A stretch of 14,594 bases of DNA from Hyphomicrobium_A sp964622715 (lineage in GTDB: Bacteria > Pseudomonadota > Alphaproteobacteria > Rhizobiales > Hyphomicrobiaceae): the NCBI GenBank assembly GCA_964622715.1, contig CAZURR010000066.1, forward strand, positions 1-14,594. The letters run 5' to 3'. The notes beneath the pieces were generated by a model. That model was not told the origin of the DNA, did no database searches, and saw only the letters and a list, made by a program, of their open reading frames with translations. Numbering within the stretch: position 1 is the stretch's first letter; each line of letters begins with the position of its first letter. Both the position numbers and the translations under genes were made by a program. Of the stretch, positions 1 to 8,461 are shown piece after piece.

Positions 1-314
1 CCCGTAGGGACCGCCATCATCTAAGTGTGGAAATTCAATCTCGCTTTTCCACTTCCACTCTTCCTCTGCCATATCATTCACACTCCGTCGCGCGTCGCAC
101 CAAAACTTGGCGGCGTCAAAGATGCGTGCCTTGTCTGCGCAAGCAGCCAGGCCTGTGAGCGTTGTGGTGCGGCTGAAGCCGGATGCCTAACGGTTATCGT
201 GGGCTTCCTCTTTTCGGCCATTGGGTAGTCGCGATTTCGCCATAACGCGAACCCTTTTATGCCCACAGCTCATCGTACAAGCCGAATCACATCGTCGTTG
301 GGGGAACCTTCCAG
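1..314. other. 5' flank upstream of the MscK-like gene; no gene recognised
   Basis: No convincing gene was found on either strand. The first frame reads seven sense codons and then TAA at 22-24, which could be the last codons of a gene lying before the window, but that is too little to identify. Short open frames here have no recognisable protein character. The last 15 bases carry the ribosome binding site of the next gene, a GGGGAA stretch at 301-306 ending eight bases before the ATG at 315. The rest presumably holds the channel gene's promoter; no clear -35/-10 pair could be picked by eye. Confidence 0.5.
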
Positions 315-3300
315 ATGCCTATCGTCCGCCACTTGGCCAGCGCTGTTGCCGCGTTGCGATTGCACTGGCACGGTTGCGGCGTCGGCATTTTGGCCCTGCT
401 GTTACTCGTTTGCGCGACTGAGACGAGCGCGCAGACGCCGCCGAGCTCGGAAATTGATACAGCAGCGATTTCGGCAACTCCGGATCTGACGGCGGAACGG
501 ATCAAATCCAAGATCGATGAGATGGAAGCGCGCAAGGACATCGATGTGGCGGAGCGCGATCAAGCCTTGGCGCTATATCGCAAAGCGCTGAGCCAACTGG
601 AAGCGGTGACAGCGAACAGTTCGGCTGCCGCCAAGCTTCAGGACGCAATTCAGGAGTCACCGAAGCGAACTGCTGAGATTAAGAAGCAAATGGCTGCGGA
701 ACTTGCCTCGGTTGGGGGAAACGTTACGAGCCTGAATAATTCCATTTCGCGATCGCCTCTTATTGACGTTGAGCAGCGGCTCAACACGACACAAGGCGAG
801 ATAGCAAAGCTCAAAAACGAGCTCGATCAGCTTGAAACTAAATTGCGGGCACTAGCATCTAGGCCGACAGCGGCACGCAAGGAGCAATCAGCCGAAAAGA
901 AAAAGCTTGATGAGCTCATGGAGCCTCGCGCCGCGTCAGACAATCTTCAAAAATCCTCGCTCGTCGCCGATGCGGAGCGCGCGTCGATCACGGCAGAGCG
1001 CCTAGCCATATCAGCCAAAGTCAATCTTCTAGAACAGGAGCTGATCAGTCTGCCGGCGCGGCAAACGCTCGCCACCGCGAGCCGCGATCTGACCGTCGCA
1101 AAACTAGACATCCTCCAGAAGCAGGTGCCGGTGCTAGAGACGCGGATTAACGAGTTGCGCAAGAGCGATGCGTTGCAAAAGCGGGCGCAAGCAGACAGCG
1201 TTACGCGCCGGCTCTCTGGACAGCACCCCATCTTAGAGGAGTACGCCAAGACGACGTCCAGTCTGCATCAGAAGCAGGCAGACATCACACGATCGATCGA
1301 AAAGGCACAGTCGACGCTGACAGGGATTAATGCCGAAATCGTGCGAGTCAAGGATAGCCTGACGGCCGCCCAGCAGATCTTAGAAATTGGAAGCGTTGGC
1401 GAGGAGCTCGGAGAGTACTTGCGCGAGATGCGCGCCCAGCTTCCACCAGTCTCGGTCTTGCGTGCGGAGATTGGCGGACGCGATGCGGCCATCGTCGACG
1501 CGCGGCTGCAACGACTGAATATAGATCAAAGGGGTCGCATTCTCGCTGATCCGGAGCGTGCCGCTGAACGCTTGCTCGCAGCTGCGGATCTCGGTCCGTC
1601 TAGCGAGCGGGCGGATTTGCGGCCCACGCTGTTAACGCTCATGAAGGCAAGGCGCGATGCCCTCAACCGGCTGAGCGAGGCGTACGCATTGCGTATTGAA
1701 CAGCTGGCCGAACTCAATGGCGCACAGCGAGAGCTCTTGAGCCAAACGGCGCAGCTCAACTCCTTGTTGAATAGTCGACTGCTATGGCTGCCAAGTTCGG
1801 CGCCTTTAGGGTGGTCGTGGCTGGAACAGATTAGAGCGACCCTCAGTTGGTTGACGAACTGGGAGAGTTGGAAGCTTGCTGGCATATCGCTTGGGCGGCG
1901 CATCGCTGATGCTCCAATTCCTAGCGCCTTGCTATTTGCCCTCTGCGCGCTCTTGTGGGGCTTTCGGGGACGTTTAAGGCAGCAGCTGGATGAAATTGGC
2001 AATTCTGTCGGCAGCCTGTCGACAGACAACTTCCTGTTGACGCCCCAGGCGCTGCCGATCACCGCACTCATCGCTCTGCCATTGCCCGTACTAATAGGAT
2101 ACTTAGGCTGGCTTTTGGCGCGACATCCGGAAGCCTCCGAGTTTGCTGCGTCGGTCGGTAACGGCCTTGTTGCGGCATCGTTGTTAATTCTCGCCATTCG
2201 GTTCCTACAGCTTCTGTGCCTGCCGCGCGGACTTCTGCGCGTGCACTTCGATTGGAACCAGCGCGCATGCGCGATGCTCGTACGTAATCTGGGCAGGTTG
2301 GTCATCGTTGCTGCGCCCGTGGCATTTCTGATCGGGATGATTGAGGGTAGCAATTCGCAAATCTACCGGGATGGGCTGGGTCGACTGGCATTCCTGGTTG
2401 GTGCCATTGCGGTGGCTGTGTTCGTGGGCCGCGTTTTGAGTCCACACCGCGGCATGTTTGCAGCGCGGCTTTCCCGCGAGGGTACACTATGGCTAACGCG
2501 GGGCGTCTGGTACTTTCTGCTCTGTGCGACGCCGCTCGCCCTCGCAACCCTCGCCATGTCCGGATACTACGACAGCGCTTCGGAGCTGCAATGGCGGCTC
2601 GGAATAACGGTGGCGATCGCAATTCTTGGACTGATCGCGTACGCTGTTGCCATGCGCCAAGTACTCCTAGCACAGCAGCGTTTGGAAGTTTTGCGTGCTC
2701 AGGAACGGCGTAAGAAGGCGCGCGCGGCGGCTGCCACTAAAGCTGAATCCGAAGCTACTGGTGATGCTACGCCGCAGGCATTGGACGATACCGAAGTCGA
2801 TGTGGCGTCGATCAGCCAGCAGACACGCACACTTTTGCGCATGCTTGTTCTAGTCGGCGTAGCAGGCGGCCTGTGGCTCACGTGGCAGCAGCTGCTTCCG
2901 GCGCTGGGCATCCTCGACGACGTGGCCCTTTGGACACAAACGATTACGACTGATTCTGGAACCAAGATCATTCCGGTTACGCTGTCCAATTTACTGATTG
3001 GCGTGGCGATCGGCATTATAACATTGATCGCTGCGCGTAACTTGCCCGGCCTTTTGGAGTTTACCTTTCTACAAAGGCTCTCAATTGAGCCTGGAACGCG
3101 CTACGCCGTCACGGCGATTAGCCGTTATTTTATCGTTGTCGTTGGCCTGTTCATTGCGTTCGAGCGCATTGGCGCCGACTGGTCACAAATGCAATGGATC
3201 ATTGCGGCACTCGGCGTCGGCGTCGGGTTTGGTCTGCAGGAGATCGTGGCTAACTTCGTCTCCGGTTTAATCATCCTATTTGAACGGCCCGTACGCGTCG

Positions 3301-3821
3301 GTGATGTTGTGACTATCGGAGATCTCAGCGGAACGGTATCGCGCATCCAGATACGCGCTACAAGTATCACAGATTGGGATAACCACGAGATCCTTGTTCC
3401 CAACAAATCACTCATCACTGACAAGGTGGTCAATTGGACGTTGACCGAGCCCGTCACTCGCATTTTGATCAAGATCGGTATTGCTTATGGCTCCGATACG
3501 GTCTTGGCTCAGAGAGTCATGTTGGAGACAGTGAAGGCCAATTCACTGGTTCTTGAGGCGCCTCCACCAACTGTGTTCTTCCTTGAGTTCGGCGACAGTT
3601 CGCTGAACTATGAGATCCGGGCATTCGTGGCGCAACCAGCGCATCGCTTGCTGGTCTTGCACGAGCTTCATATGGCACTTGATCGCGCAATGAGAGAGCA
3701 CAATATCGAGATCCCGTTCCCGCAGCGCGATCTTCATCTGAAAATAAACGACTCGGCGGAAGGCTTGCAGGATAGATACGTCGAGGCACTGCGCAAAAGG
3801 TACACTGAGGCCGCCGAGTGA
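315..3821 (+). CDS. MscK/MscM-like large mechanosensitive channel (MscS superfamily)
   Basis: This 1168-residue protein is a tension-gated inner-membrane channel of the large MscS type, which releases solutes on hypo-osmotic shock. Residues 1 to about 40 are a signal peptide ending ETSAQ. About 45-500 is a charged, Leu-rich periplasmic region, mostly predicted coiled coil. About eleven membrane segments follow from residue 535 to 990, with a basic Ala-rich cytoplasmic loop near 785-835. The last segment holds the Gly/Ala-rich pore helix (LGVGVGFGLQEIVANF), then the MscS beta domain (FERPVRVGDVV, near 988-998; LVPNKSLITDKVVNW) and the alpha/beta C-terminal domain ending IPFPQRDLHLK. Length and order match E. 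coli MscK (about 1120 residues) and MscM. The ATG at 315 has a GGGGAA binding site and begins a proper signal peptide. It appears to stand alone. The superfamily call is firm; MscK versus MscM cannot be decided here. Confidence 0.95.
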   Translation: MPIVRHLASAVAALRLHWHGCGVGILALLLLVCATETSAQTPPSSEIDTAAISATPDLTAERIKSKIDEMEARKDIDVAERDQALALYRKALSQLEAVTANSSAAAKLQDAIQESPKRTAEIKKQMAAELASVGGNVTSLNNSISRSPLIDVEQRLNTTQGEIAKLKNELDQLETKLRALASRPTAARKEQSAEKKKLDELMEPRAASDNLQKSSLVADAERASITAERLAISAKVNLLEQELISLPARQTLATASRDLTVAKLDILQKQVPVLETRINELRKSDALQKRAQADSVTRRLSGQHPILEEYAKTTSSLHQKQADITRSIEKAQSTLTGINAEIVRVKDSLTAAQQILEIGSVGEELGEYLREMRAQLPPVSVLRAEIGGRDAAIVDARLQRLNIDQRGRILADPERAAERLLAAADLGPSSERADLRPTLLTLMKARRDALNRLSEAYALRIEQLAELNGAQRELLSQTAQLNSLLNSRLLWLPSSAPLGWSWLEQIRATLSWLTNWESWKLAGISLGRRIADAPIPSALLFALCALLWGFRGRLRQQLDEIGNSVGSLSTDNFLLTPQALPITALIALPLPVLIGYLGWLLARHPEASEFAASVGNGLVAASLLILAIRFLQLLCLPRGLLRVHFDWNQRACAMLVRNLGRLVIVAAPVAFLIGMIEGSNSQIYRDGLGRLAFLVGAIAVAVFVGRVLSPHRGMFAARLSREGTLWLTRGVWYFLLCATPLALATLAMSGYYDSASELQWRLGITVAIAILGLIAYAVAMRQVLLAQQRLEVLRAQERRKKARAAAATKAESEATGDATPQALDDTEVDVASISQQTRTLLRMLVLVGVAGGLWLTWQQLLPALGILDDVALWTQTITTDSGTKIIPVTLSNLLIGVAIGIITLIAARNLPGLLEFTFLQRLSIEPGTRYAVTAISRYFIVVVGLFIAFERIGADWSQMQWIIAALGVGVGFGLQEIVANFVSGLIILFERPVRVGDVVTIGDLSGTVSRIQIRATSITDWDNHEILVPNKSLITDKVVNWTLTEPVTRILIKIGIAYGSDTVLAQRVMLETVKANSLVLEAPPPTVFFLEFGDSSLNYEIRAFVAQPAHRLLVLHELHMALDRAMREHNIEIPFPQRDLHLKINDSAEGLQDRYVEALRKRYTEAAE

Positions 3822-4125
3822 TCGATCAGACGGGCTCGTTGGACTAATCACTCACATCAAAACCTTCTGGTAGAGCGATGCGGTTGCGTCAAACGTAGCC
3901 GAGCGCTGCGCACGGAATTATTGAATCGCGCACATGATACTTTGCTGACAAAACGTGGTTGCGCTNNNNNNNNNNNNNNNNNNNNNNNNNNNNNNNNNNN
4001 NNNNNNNNNNNNNNNNNNNNNNNNNNNNNNNNNNNNNNNNNNNNNNNNNNNNNNNNNNNNNNNNNAGTCGTAAGGGAGCGCTGTACTCCCCTGGCGACCG
4101 GAATTGAACAACGGGGTGCAAGATA
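3822..4125. other. Intergenic region interrupted by the assembly gap
   Basis: Between the channel gene and the OmpW gene there are about 204 determined bases and 100 N. No open frame with coding character is visible on either side of the gap. A GGGGTG stretch seven bases before the ATG at 4126 is the likely ribosome binding site of the porin gene. Because the gap length is not known, a small gene could be missing here. Confidence 0.6.
3966..4065. other. Assembly gap (100 N)
   Basis: A run of exactly 100 undetermined bases, the usual placeholder for a scaffold gap of unknown size. The true distance between the two flanking genes, and whether they are neighbours in the genome at all, therefore rests on scaffolding evidence. 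It removes most of the upstream regulatory region of the OmpW-family gene. Confidence 0.98.
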
Positions 4126-4836
4126 ATGAAACGAGCAAGACTGTGGAGCGGAACATTGGCGCTCTTGGTTGCTTTTGCGTGGGTTGGACCGGCCACCGCA
4201 GGTGATCCGAATGGGAACTTCATGGTCCGCGTGCTTGGCACGGTCGTGGACTCCGATACAGACGTGGGATCGGTTACCTCGAGTGTTCTAAGTCCCGTAG
4301 CTGGCGCGGATGCGGAAGTGGAAACCGCGGTCATTCCAGCGGCAACGCTGACCTACTTCTTCAACAAGAACTTAGCGGTGGAACTGTTCTGCTGCTTCGC
4401 CAATATTGCGGTCGAAGGCAAAGGCGCGCTGTCAGGATTTGGTAAGCTTGGGACAAGCTGGATCTTCCCGCCCGTCATAACTCTCCAATACCATTTTGAT
4501 GGGATGGGAGGCTTCAAGCCCTACGTCGGTGCCGGTGTCCAGTACATTCATTTTTTCGATGAAGGATCGAATATCGGCGGGAAGTTGGATATCGATGATG
4601 CGTTTGGCTTCGCGCTGCAGGCGGGTGTGGACGTATCCCTCGGTGACGGCTGGTATCTTAATGCCGACGTGAAGAAGATATGGATCGATACTGACGTGAC
4701 TTGGACCAACACTGGTCTGGGGACTGTGCACGCTGATAACGTTGATATCGATCCCTGGATCATCAGTGCAGGCGTCGGCTACCGCTTTAACCTAAGCGAT
4801 CTTCTTGGGGGGCGTTCGGCACCTTCCCTCAAGTAA
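4126..4836 (+). CDS. OmpW-family outer-membrane beta-barrel protein
   Basis: This 236-residue exported protein resembles OmpW, a small eight-stranded outer-membrane barrel thought to pass hydrophobic small molecules. A signal peptide covers residues 1-25, ending GPATA before GDPNG. Family marks in order are FMVRVLGTVV near the mature start, a long first loop, PAATLTYFFNKNLAVELF, the central PVITLQYHF and FKPYVGAGVQYI, GFALQAGVDV, WYLNADVKKIWIDTD, and a final strand WIISAGVGYRF. Unusually, about 15 residues (NLSDLLGGRSAPSLK) follow the GYRF that normally ends the barrel, so the terminal aromatic residue used in barrel assembly is internal. Two adjacent Cys lie in ELFCCFAN. The start has a GGGGTG ribosome site. 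The gene converges on the ATPase gene downstream. OmpW genes elsewhere respond to oxygen and osmotic stress; regulation cannot be read here because the promoter is in the gap. Confidence 0.88.
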   Translation: MKRARLWSGTLALLVAFAWVGPATAGDPNGNFMVRVLGTVVDSDTDVGSVTSSVLSPVAGADAEVETAVIPAATLTYFFNKNLAVELFCCFANIAVEGKGALSGFGKLGTSWIFPPVITLQYHFDGMGGFKPYVGAGVQYIHFFDEGSNIGGKLDIDDAFGFALQAGVDVSLGDGWYLNADVKKIWIDTDVTWTNTGLGTVHADNVDIDPWIISAGVGYRFNLSDLLGGRSAPSLK

Positions 4837-4872
4837 ACAAAACAACGAAGCGTGCTCCCATTTCTTAAGGCG

Positions 4873-4885
4873 CCCCGCTTCGGGG
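4873..4885. terminator. GC-rich hairpin between convergent ompW and ATPase genes
   Basis: CCCCG and CGGGG pair around a three-base CTT loop, 37 bases after the OmpW stop codon and 38 bases beyond the ATPase stop on the other strand. Neither side has a good T-run, so this is a weak terminator alone. It lies next to a longer inverted repeat (4905-4965) and may act with it. Confidence 0.35.
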
Positions 4886-4904
4886 GAAGGAAATCGATGG
4901 GGAG

Positions 4905-4970
4905 GCTGCTTCGCCGGACTGGTTAGGCTCTTGCATAAAGGGCAACCGCGCACAGGCGAAGCAGCTTTTC
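4905..4970 (+). terminator. 11-bp inverted repeat followed by TTTT, probable terminator of the plus-strand ompW transcript
   Basis: GCTGCTTCGCC at 4905-4915 and its exact reverse complement GGCGAAGCAGC at 4955-4965 flank a 39-base loop and are followed by TTTTC on the plus strand. The T-run side fits termination of rightward transcription from the OmpW gene. The right arm lies inside the last codons of the oppositely oriented ATPase gene, so the structure would also form in that mRNA. The loop is long for a classical intrinsic terminator, so the function is inferred. Confidence 0.45.
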
Positions 4971-7706
4971 GATTTCAAGCACGATGAAAAGTAATATTCC
5001 CGCCCCGACAACGAGAAGGCTGTCCATCAGCGTCATCGGCCGCGTATCGAAGAGCGATTGCAGTACCGGCGTGTAGGTGAATGCGAGTTGAAGGACGATG
5101 ATACTGCCGACGCCGAGTAGAACGGCTCGCGTGCCAAGAAAACCCTCGAGCGTCATTGAGGTCATGCGCAGATAGCGCACGCTGAAAAGATAAAAGACTT
5201 CCATAACAACAATCGTATTGACGACGATCGTCCGGGCTTCCTCGTGCGAGCGGCCGCTTCGCTCAGCCCAGCCAAATATCGTAAAAGCGATAATCGCGAA
5301 CAGTATCGACACGAGCACAATTCGCCAGATGAGGAAGCCTGAGAGCAGCGGCTCGCCCGCAACTCGCGGCGGTCGTCGCATGACGTCGGCTTCGGCCGGT
5401 TCAAAAGCCAGAACTAGCCCTAACGCTCCAACAGTCACTGTATTAATCCAAAGGATCTGCACCGGCGTGACGGGCAAAGTCCATCCAAGCAGGATGGCGG
5501 CTGCAATGATGAGCGTTTCTCCGAAGCTGGTCGGCAAGGTCCAGGCGATGACCTTAATGAGATTGTCGTAAACAATGCGTCCTTCGCGCACTGCCGCCAC
5601 GATCGATGCGAAGTTGTCATCGGCGAGCAGCATGTCGGCGGCTTCCTTGGCAACCTCGGTGCCTTTCTCGCCCATGGCCACCCCGATATCGGCGCGCTTT
5701 AAGGCGGGCGCGTCATTGACTCCGTCGCCGGTCATGGCGACGACGTCACCGTCCGCCTGTAATGCTTCGACAAGTTGCAGTTTATTCTGAGGACTGGTGC
5801 GTGCAAAAACAGTCGTCCCACGAGCGACGTCGCGTAAGGACTGCGCATCCAGCTCGTCCAGGCCATGGCCATTGGCAACGCTGTCAGCCGCCATAAGACC
5901 AAGCTGACGAGCAATTGCTTGTGCCGTCGCCCAATAGTCTCCGGTGATCATTTTGACGCCGATACCGGCGCTGCGGCATTCGCTAACTGCTGCGATGGCT
6001 TCCTCACGCGGCGGATCGATGAGGCCGGTCAGGCCAATCAAGACTAAGCCATTTTGCACATCCGCAAAGCTCAGCTCCGCGGTTCCCGCCGGCATGGGTT
6101 TCATGGCAAGTGCGACAACCCGGTGCCCTTCGTTCGCAAGTAGGTCAATATTTCTGTGCCAGTATTCCCGGTCAATTGGCGTGTCGCAAGCTCGTCCGGC
6201 TTGGCGATCGCACATGTCCAGGACGCATTCCGGCGCCCCCTTCAAGACGATCAACGCGCCATCCTGGCCGCTGTGGTGCAACGTTGCCATGAAACGGTGC
6301 TGCGTTTCGAAAGGGATCTCGTCGAGACGCGCCCTCTGCTTTCGCGCGGCGTCAGGGTCGTAACCGGCCTTCACTGCGAACGCGATGAGCGCCCCTTCCA
6401 TGGGGTCACCTGCCACACCCCAATCGCCGTCGCGGTGGCGCAGGCTTGCTTCGTTACACAGGAGAGCGGCGAGTCCGAGCCGCATGAGAACGGGGTCGCT
6501 CGCCGGGTCCACGTCGCGCCCGGCGACGCTGAAGCCGCCTTTGGGAGCATACCCGACGCCACCAACATTATAGGATGCCTCAGCGAGGACGGCGGCGCGA
6601 ACGGTCATTTCGTTTTTTGTCAGCGTCCCGGTTTTGTCCGAGCAGATGACCGACACCGAACCTAGAGTCTCTACGGCGGGCAGTCGGCGGATAATGGCGT
6701 TGCGTGAAGCCATGCGCTGCACGCCGATTGCAAGTGAGATGCTCATGACTGCTGGCAGCCCCTCTGGTATCGCTGCCACGGCCATGCCGACCGCCGCCAT
6801 AAAGGCATCACCCAGAGCGTAGTTGCGCACAAAGACTGCGAAGGCCACGGTTGCAGCACACAACCCGAGGATGGCCACGGTTAGCTGCTTGGCAAATGCA
6901 TTCATTTGCCGGATGAGCGGTGTGACGAGTTTTTCGACGCGGCCTAGCATTAGACTGATGCGGCCGAGCTCGCTTGTCACCCCTGTTGCCACGACGATGC
7001 CCGTCCCCTGGCCTGCTGTTACCAGCGTTCCCGAGTAGGCCATCGCGCTCCGGTCTCCGAGCAAGGCGTCCGTGGCAACGGGCTCCGTCGATTTTTCGAC
7101 TGGAACCGACTCACCCGTCAACGCGGCCTCATCGACACGCAGGTTGCGCGCCTTCAAGAGGCGGACATCGGCGGTCACACGGTCGCCCGGTTCGAGAATG
7201 AGCAGATCTCCTGGGACAAGATCTGCAGCATTCACTGCCAGTCGGCGGCCCTCCCGAAGCACTGAGGCCCTGGGACTGATCATCTTGCGAATGGCCTCGA
7301 GTGCTTTTTCAGCGCGACCTTCTTGGATGTAGCCGATGATTGCGTTGAGTAGGACGACAAGTAGAATCACAGCCGTGTCGATGCCGTGGCCGAGCAGCGC
7401 GGTAATCACAGCCGAACCCAACAGCACGTAGATCAGGACATTGTCGAACTGGGCGACAAAGCGCTGAAGCGTGCTCTTCCCCGCCGCCGCTGGAAGCACG
7501 TTGGGGCCATAACGTGTGAGGCGTCGCGCGGCTTCTTCAAGCGGCAGGCCTTCTCTGGAAGTTGCGAGGTGATCGGCAGCCTGCTGGGCCGACATGGCAT
7601 GCCAGAGGGGCTGCGTGGCGGCGCGGGGACCCTTGTCGTTAGGATCACGCCTCTCAGGTCGCCACCCGAGGCGCTGCAAATATGATTTTAAGCCTCGACT
7701 GGGCAT
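4923..7706 (-). CDS. P-type cation-transporting ATPase, type II (Ca2+-ATPase/CtpF-like)
   Basis: This ion pump couples ATP hydrolysis to cation movement across the inner membrane. Numbering from ATG at 7706 gives 927 residues. An N-terminal cation-ATPase domain (WHAMSAQQAADHL to LTRYGPNVLP) is followed by TGES of the actuator domain at 197-200, PEGLP of the fourth helix at 314-318, the phosphorylated Asp357 in SDKTGTLTKNEM, KGAPE in the nucleotide domain, GDGVND at 660-665, and a C-terminal multi-helix domain. Of the SERCA ion ligands, equivalents of Glu309 (E315), Glu771 (E730), Asn796 (N755) and Thr799 (T758) are present, while Asp800 is Val759 and Asn768 is Ser727. This resembles the CtpF-type bacterial branch, so calcium is possible but unproven. 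There is no heavy-metal CXXC domain or CPC motif. An upstream in-frame TTG at 7784 (953 residues, AAGGGG three to four bases before it) is an alternative start. It is monocistronic. Confidence 0.93.
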   Translation of the reverse strand: MPSRGLKSYLQRLGWRPERRDPNDKGPRAATQPLWHAMSAQQAADHLATSREGLPLEEAARRLTRYGPNVLPAAAGKSTLQRFVAQFDNVLIYVLLGSAVITALLGHGIDTAVILLVVLLNAIIGYIQEGRAEKALEAIRKMISPRASVLREGRRLAVNAADLVPGDLLILEPGDRVTADVRLLKARNLRVDEAALTGESVPVEKSTEPVATDALLGDRSAMAYSGTLVTAGQGTGIVVATGVTSELGRISLMLGRVEKLVTPLIRQMNAFAKQLTVAILGLCAATVAFAVFVRNYALGDAFMAAVGMAVAAIPEGLPAVMSISLAIGVQRMASRNAIIRRLPAVETLGSVSVICSDKTGTLTKNEMTVRAAVLAEASYNVGGVGYAPKGGFSVAGRDVDPASDPVLMRLGLAALLCNEASLRHRDGDWGVAGDPMEGALIAFAVKAGYDPDAARKQRARLDEIPFETQHRFMATLHHSGQDGALIVLKGAPECVLDMCDRQAGRACDTPIDREYWHRNIDLLANEGHRVVALAMKPMPAGTAELSFADVQNGLVLIGLTGLIDPPREEAIAAVSECRSAGIGVKMITGDYWATAQAIARQLGLMAADSVANGHGLDELDAQSLRDVARGTTVFARTSPQNKLQLVEALQADGDVVAMTGDGVNDAPALKRADIGVAMGEKGTEVAKEAADMLLADDNFASIVAAVREGRIVYDNLIKVIAWTLPTSFGETLIIAAAILLGWTLPVTPVQILWINTVTVGALGLVLAFEPAEADVMRRPPRVAGEPLLSGFLIWRIVLVSILFAIIAFTIFGWAERSGRSHEEARTIVVNTIVVMEVFYLFSVRYLRMTSMTLEGFLGTRAVLLGVGSIIVLQLAFTYTPVLQSLFDTRPMTLMDSLLVVGAGILLFIVLEIEKLLRLCAVALYARA

Positions 7707-8157
7707 TCGAACCGTCAAGCAACGCAATATGGGCCAGGGCGCGCACGCCAATGAGTACGCCGTGCGACGGTGAACGTAACGCAATGGCCCCTTGTCATGT
7801 TAGCCTTGCGTCAAAAGCAGATATCACGCGACGCGGCGATCTATGGATCGTTGGATTGCGGGCTGTAACGCCGGAGCACCATTCTACCAGATGCGCGATT
7901 GTCCTTTGAGAAAGCCCCCTTTGCCAGCGTATTTATCGTCGCGATGACTATAACTATTAGGGGTCAAGTGCCCGCGCGCAGGCCGCTAACCTAGCGTCAT
8001 CTGTGGAAAGTGGTGGTGGTTTTCTTAAGAATTATAGGGCTGGGCAGCGTGTTGGACGATTTGCCAACCGGCATGATGTTGACAGGGGGCTCGGCGGCTT
8101 CTATCGGCTTTTTACTTGAGTATCCCTCCCGATGAGTCTTAAGCGTAGAGGTCAAAT

Positions 8158-8173
8158 GCGGGCACGTGCCCGC
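8158..8173. repeat. Perfect 16-bp palindrome, possible operator
   Basis: GCGGGCAC is followed directly by its reverse complement GTGCCCGC, with CACGTG at the centre. An A-run (8176-8181) follows on the plus strand, so there is no T-run for a terminator on that strand, and none on the other side for the minus strand. A similar GTGCCCGC half-site occurs at 7968-7975. A dimeric repressor site is possible. By chance, about 0.2 such 16-bp palindromes are expected in a window of this size. Confidence 0.3.
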
Positions 8174-8449
8174 CGTAAAAAAGATACGCAGATTGGTGTC
8201 ACGTTTGCTCGAAGGTGCCACCGTGTAACTCCAATAGGTTTATCAAAAAGTTGTACTCCATCCTACAATATATCTGACGCACCATTGCCACAGCGGTAAG
8301 CAAAAATCAGATCAACTTTAGGATTTCTACACGCAAACTGCCGCATGGTGTTAGCGTTTCAATAGAGGGTAAGGAGTGGCGGTTGCTCGGATCGGAACGT
8401 TTAGGCAATCGCTTAAGGGTGGGGGAAGCTTTCAGCATTCGAAGCAACT

Positions 8450-8457
8450 AGGGGGGA
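8450..8457 (+). promoter_or_regulatory. Ribosome binding site of the 44-residue membrane protein
   Basis: AGGGGGGA lies four bases before the ATG at 8462. This strong purine-rich site is the main reason for accepting the short frame that follows as a real gene. Confidence 0.6.
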
Positions 8458-8461
8458 TGCT

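Larger units (their letters stand above)
7707..8461. other. Gene-poor region upstream of the divergent ATPase and 44-residue genes
   Basis: About 750 bases with no convincing gene. It separates the leftward ATPase from the rightward small membrane-protein gene and so should hold both promoters. A TACAAT at 8264-8269 resembles a -10 box for the plus strand, but its -35 partner is poor. A perfect 16-bp palindrome lies at 8158-8173. Two short plus-strand frames overlap by ATGA (8010-8135 from GTG, 41 residues; 8132-8299, 55 residues), but neither has a ribosome binding site or recognisable content. The stretch 8221-8330 is visibly more AT-rich than the flanking genes. Confidence 0.5.

Noticed and set aside
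25..228. 67-residue Cys-rich frame at the window start
   Set aside because: No ribosome site or known motif, and no support beyond being open.
1526..2353. 275-residue minus-strand frame inside the channel gene
   Set aside because: Shadow of the strongly supported MscK-like coding frame; Arg/Ser-rich with no domain.
3857..4334. Minus-strand frames crossing the N run
   Set aside because: They exist only because N codons contain no stop; no protein character on either side.
7997..8221. 74-residue minus-strand frame
   Set aside because: Composition is unlike a real protein, no ribosome site, and it crosses the palindrome; no family resemblance.
8010..8299. Two short plus-strand frames overlapping by ATGA (41 and 55 residues), the first hydrophobic, the second basic
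   Set aside because: No ribosome site for either, GTG start for the first, no recognisable motif; a chance arrangement is likely.
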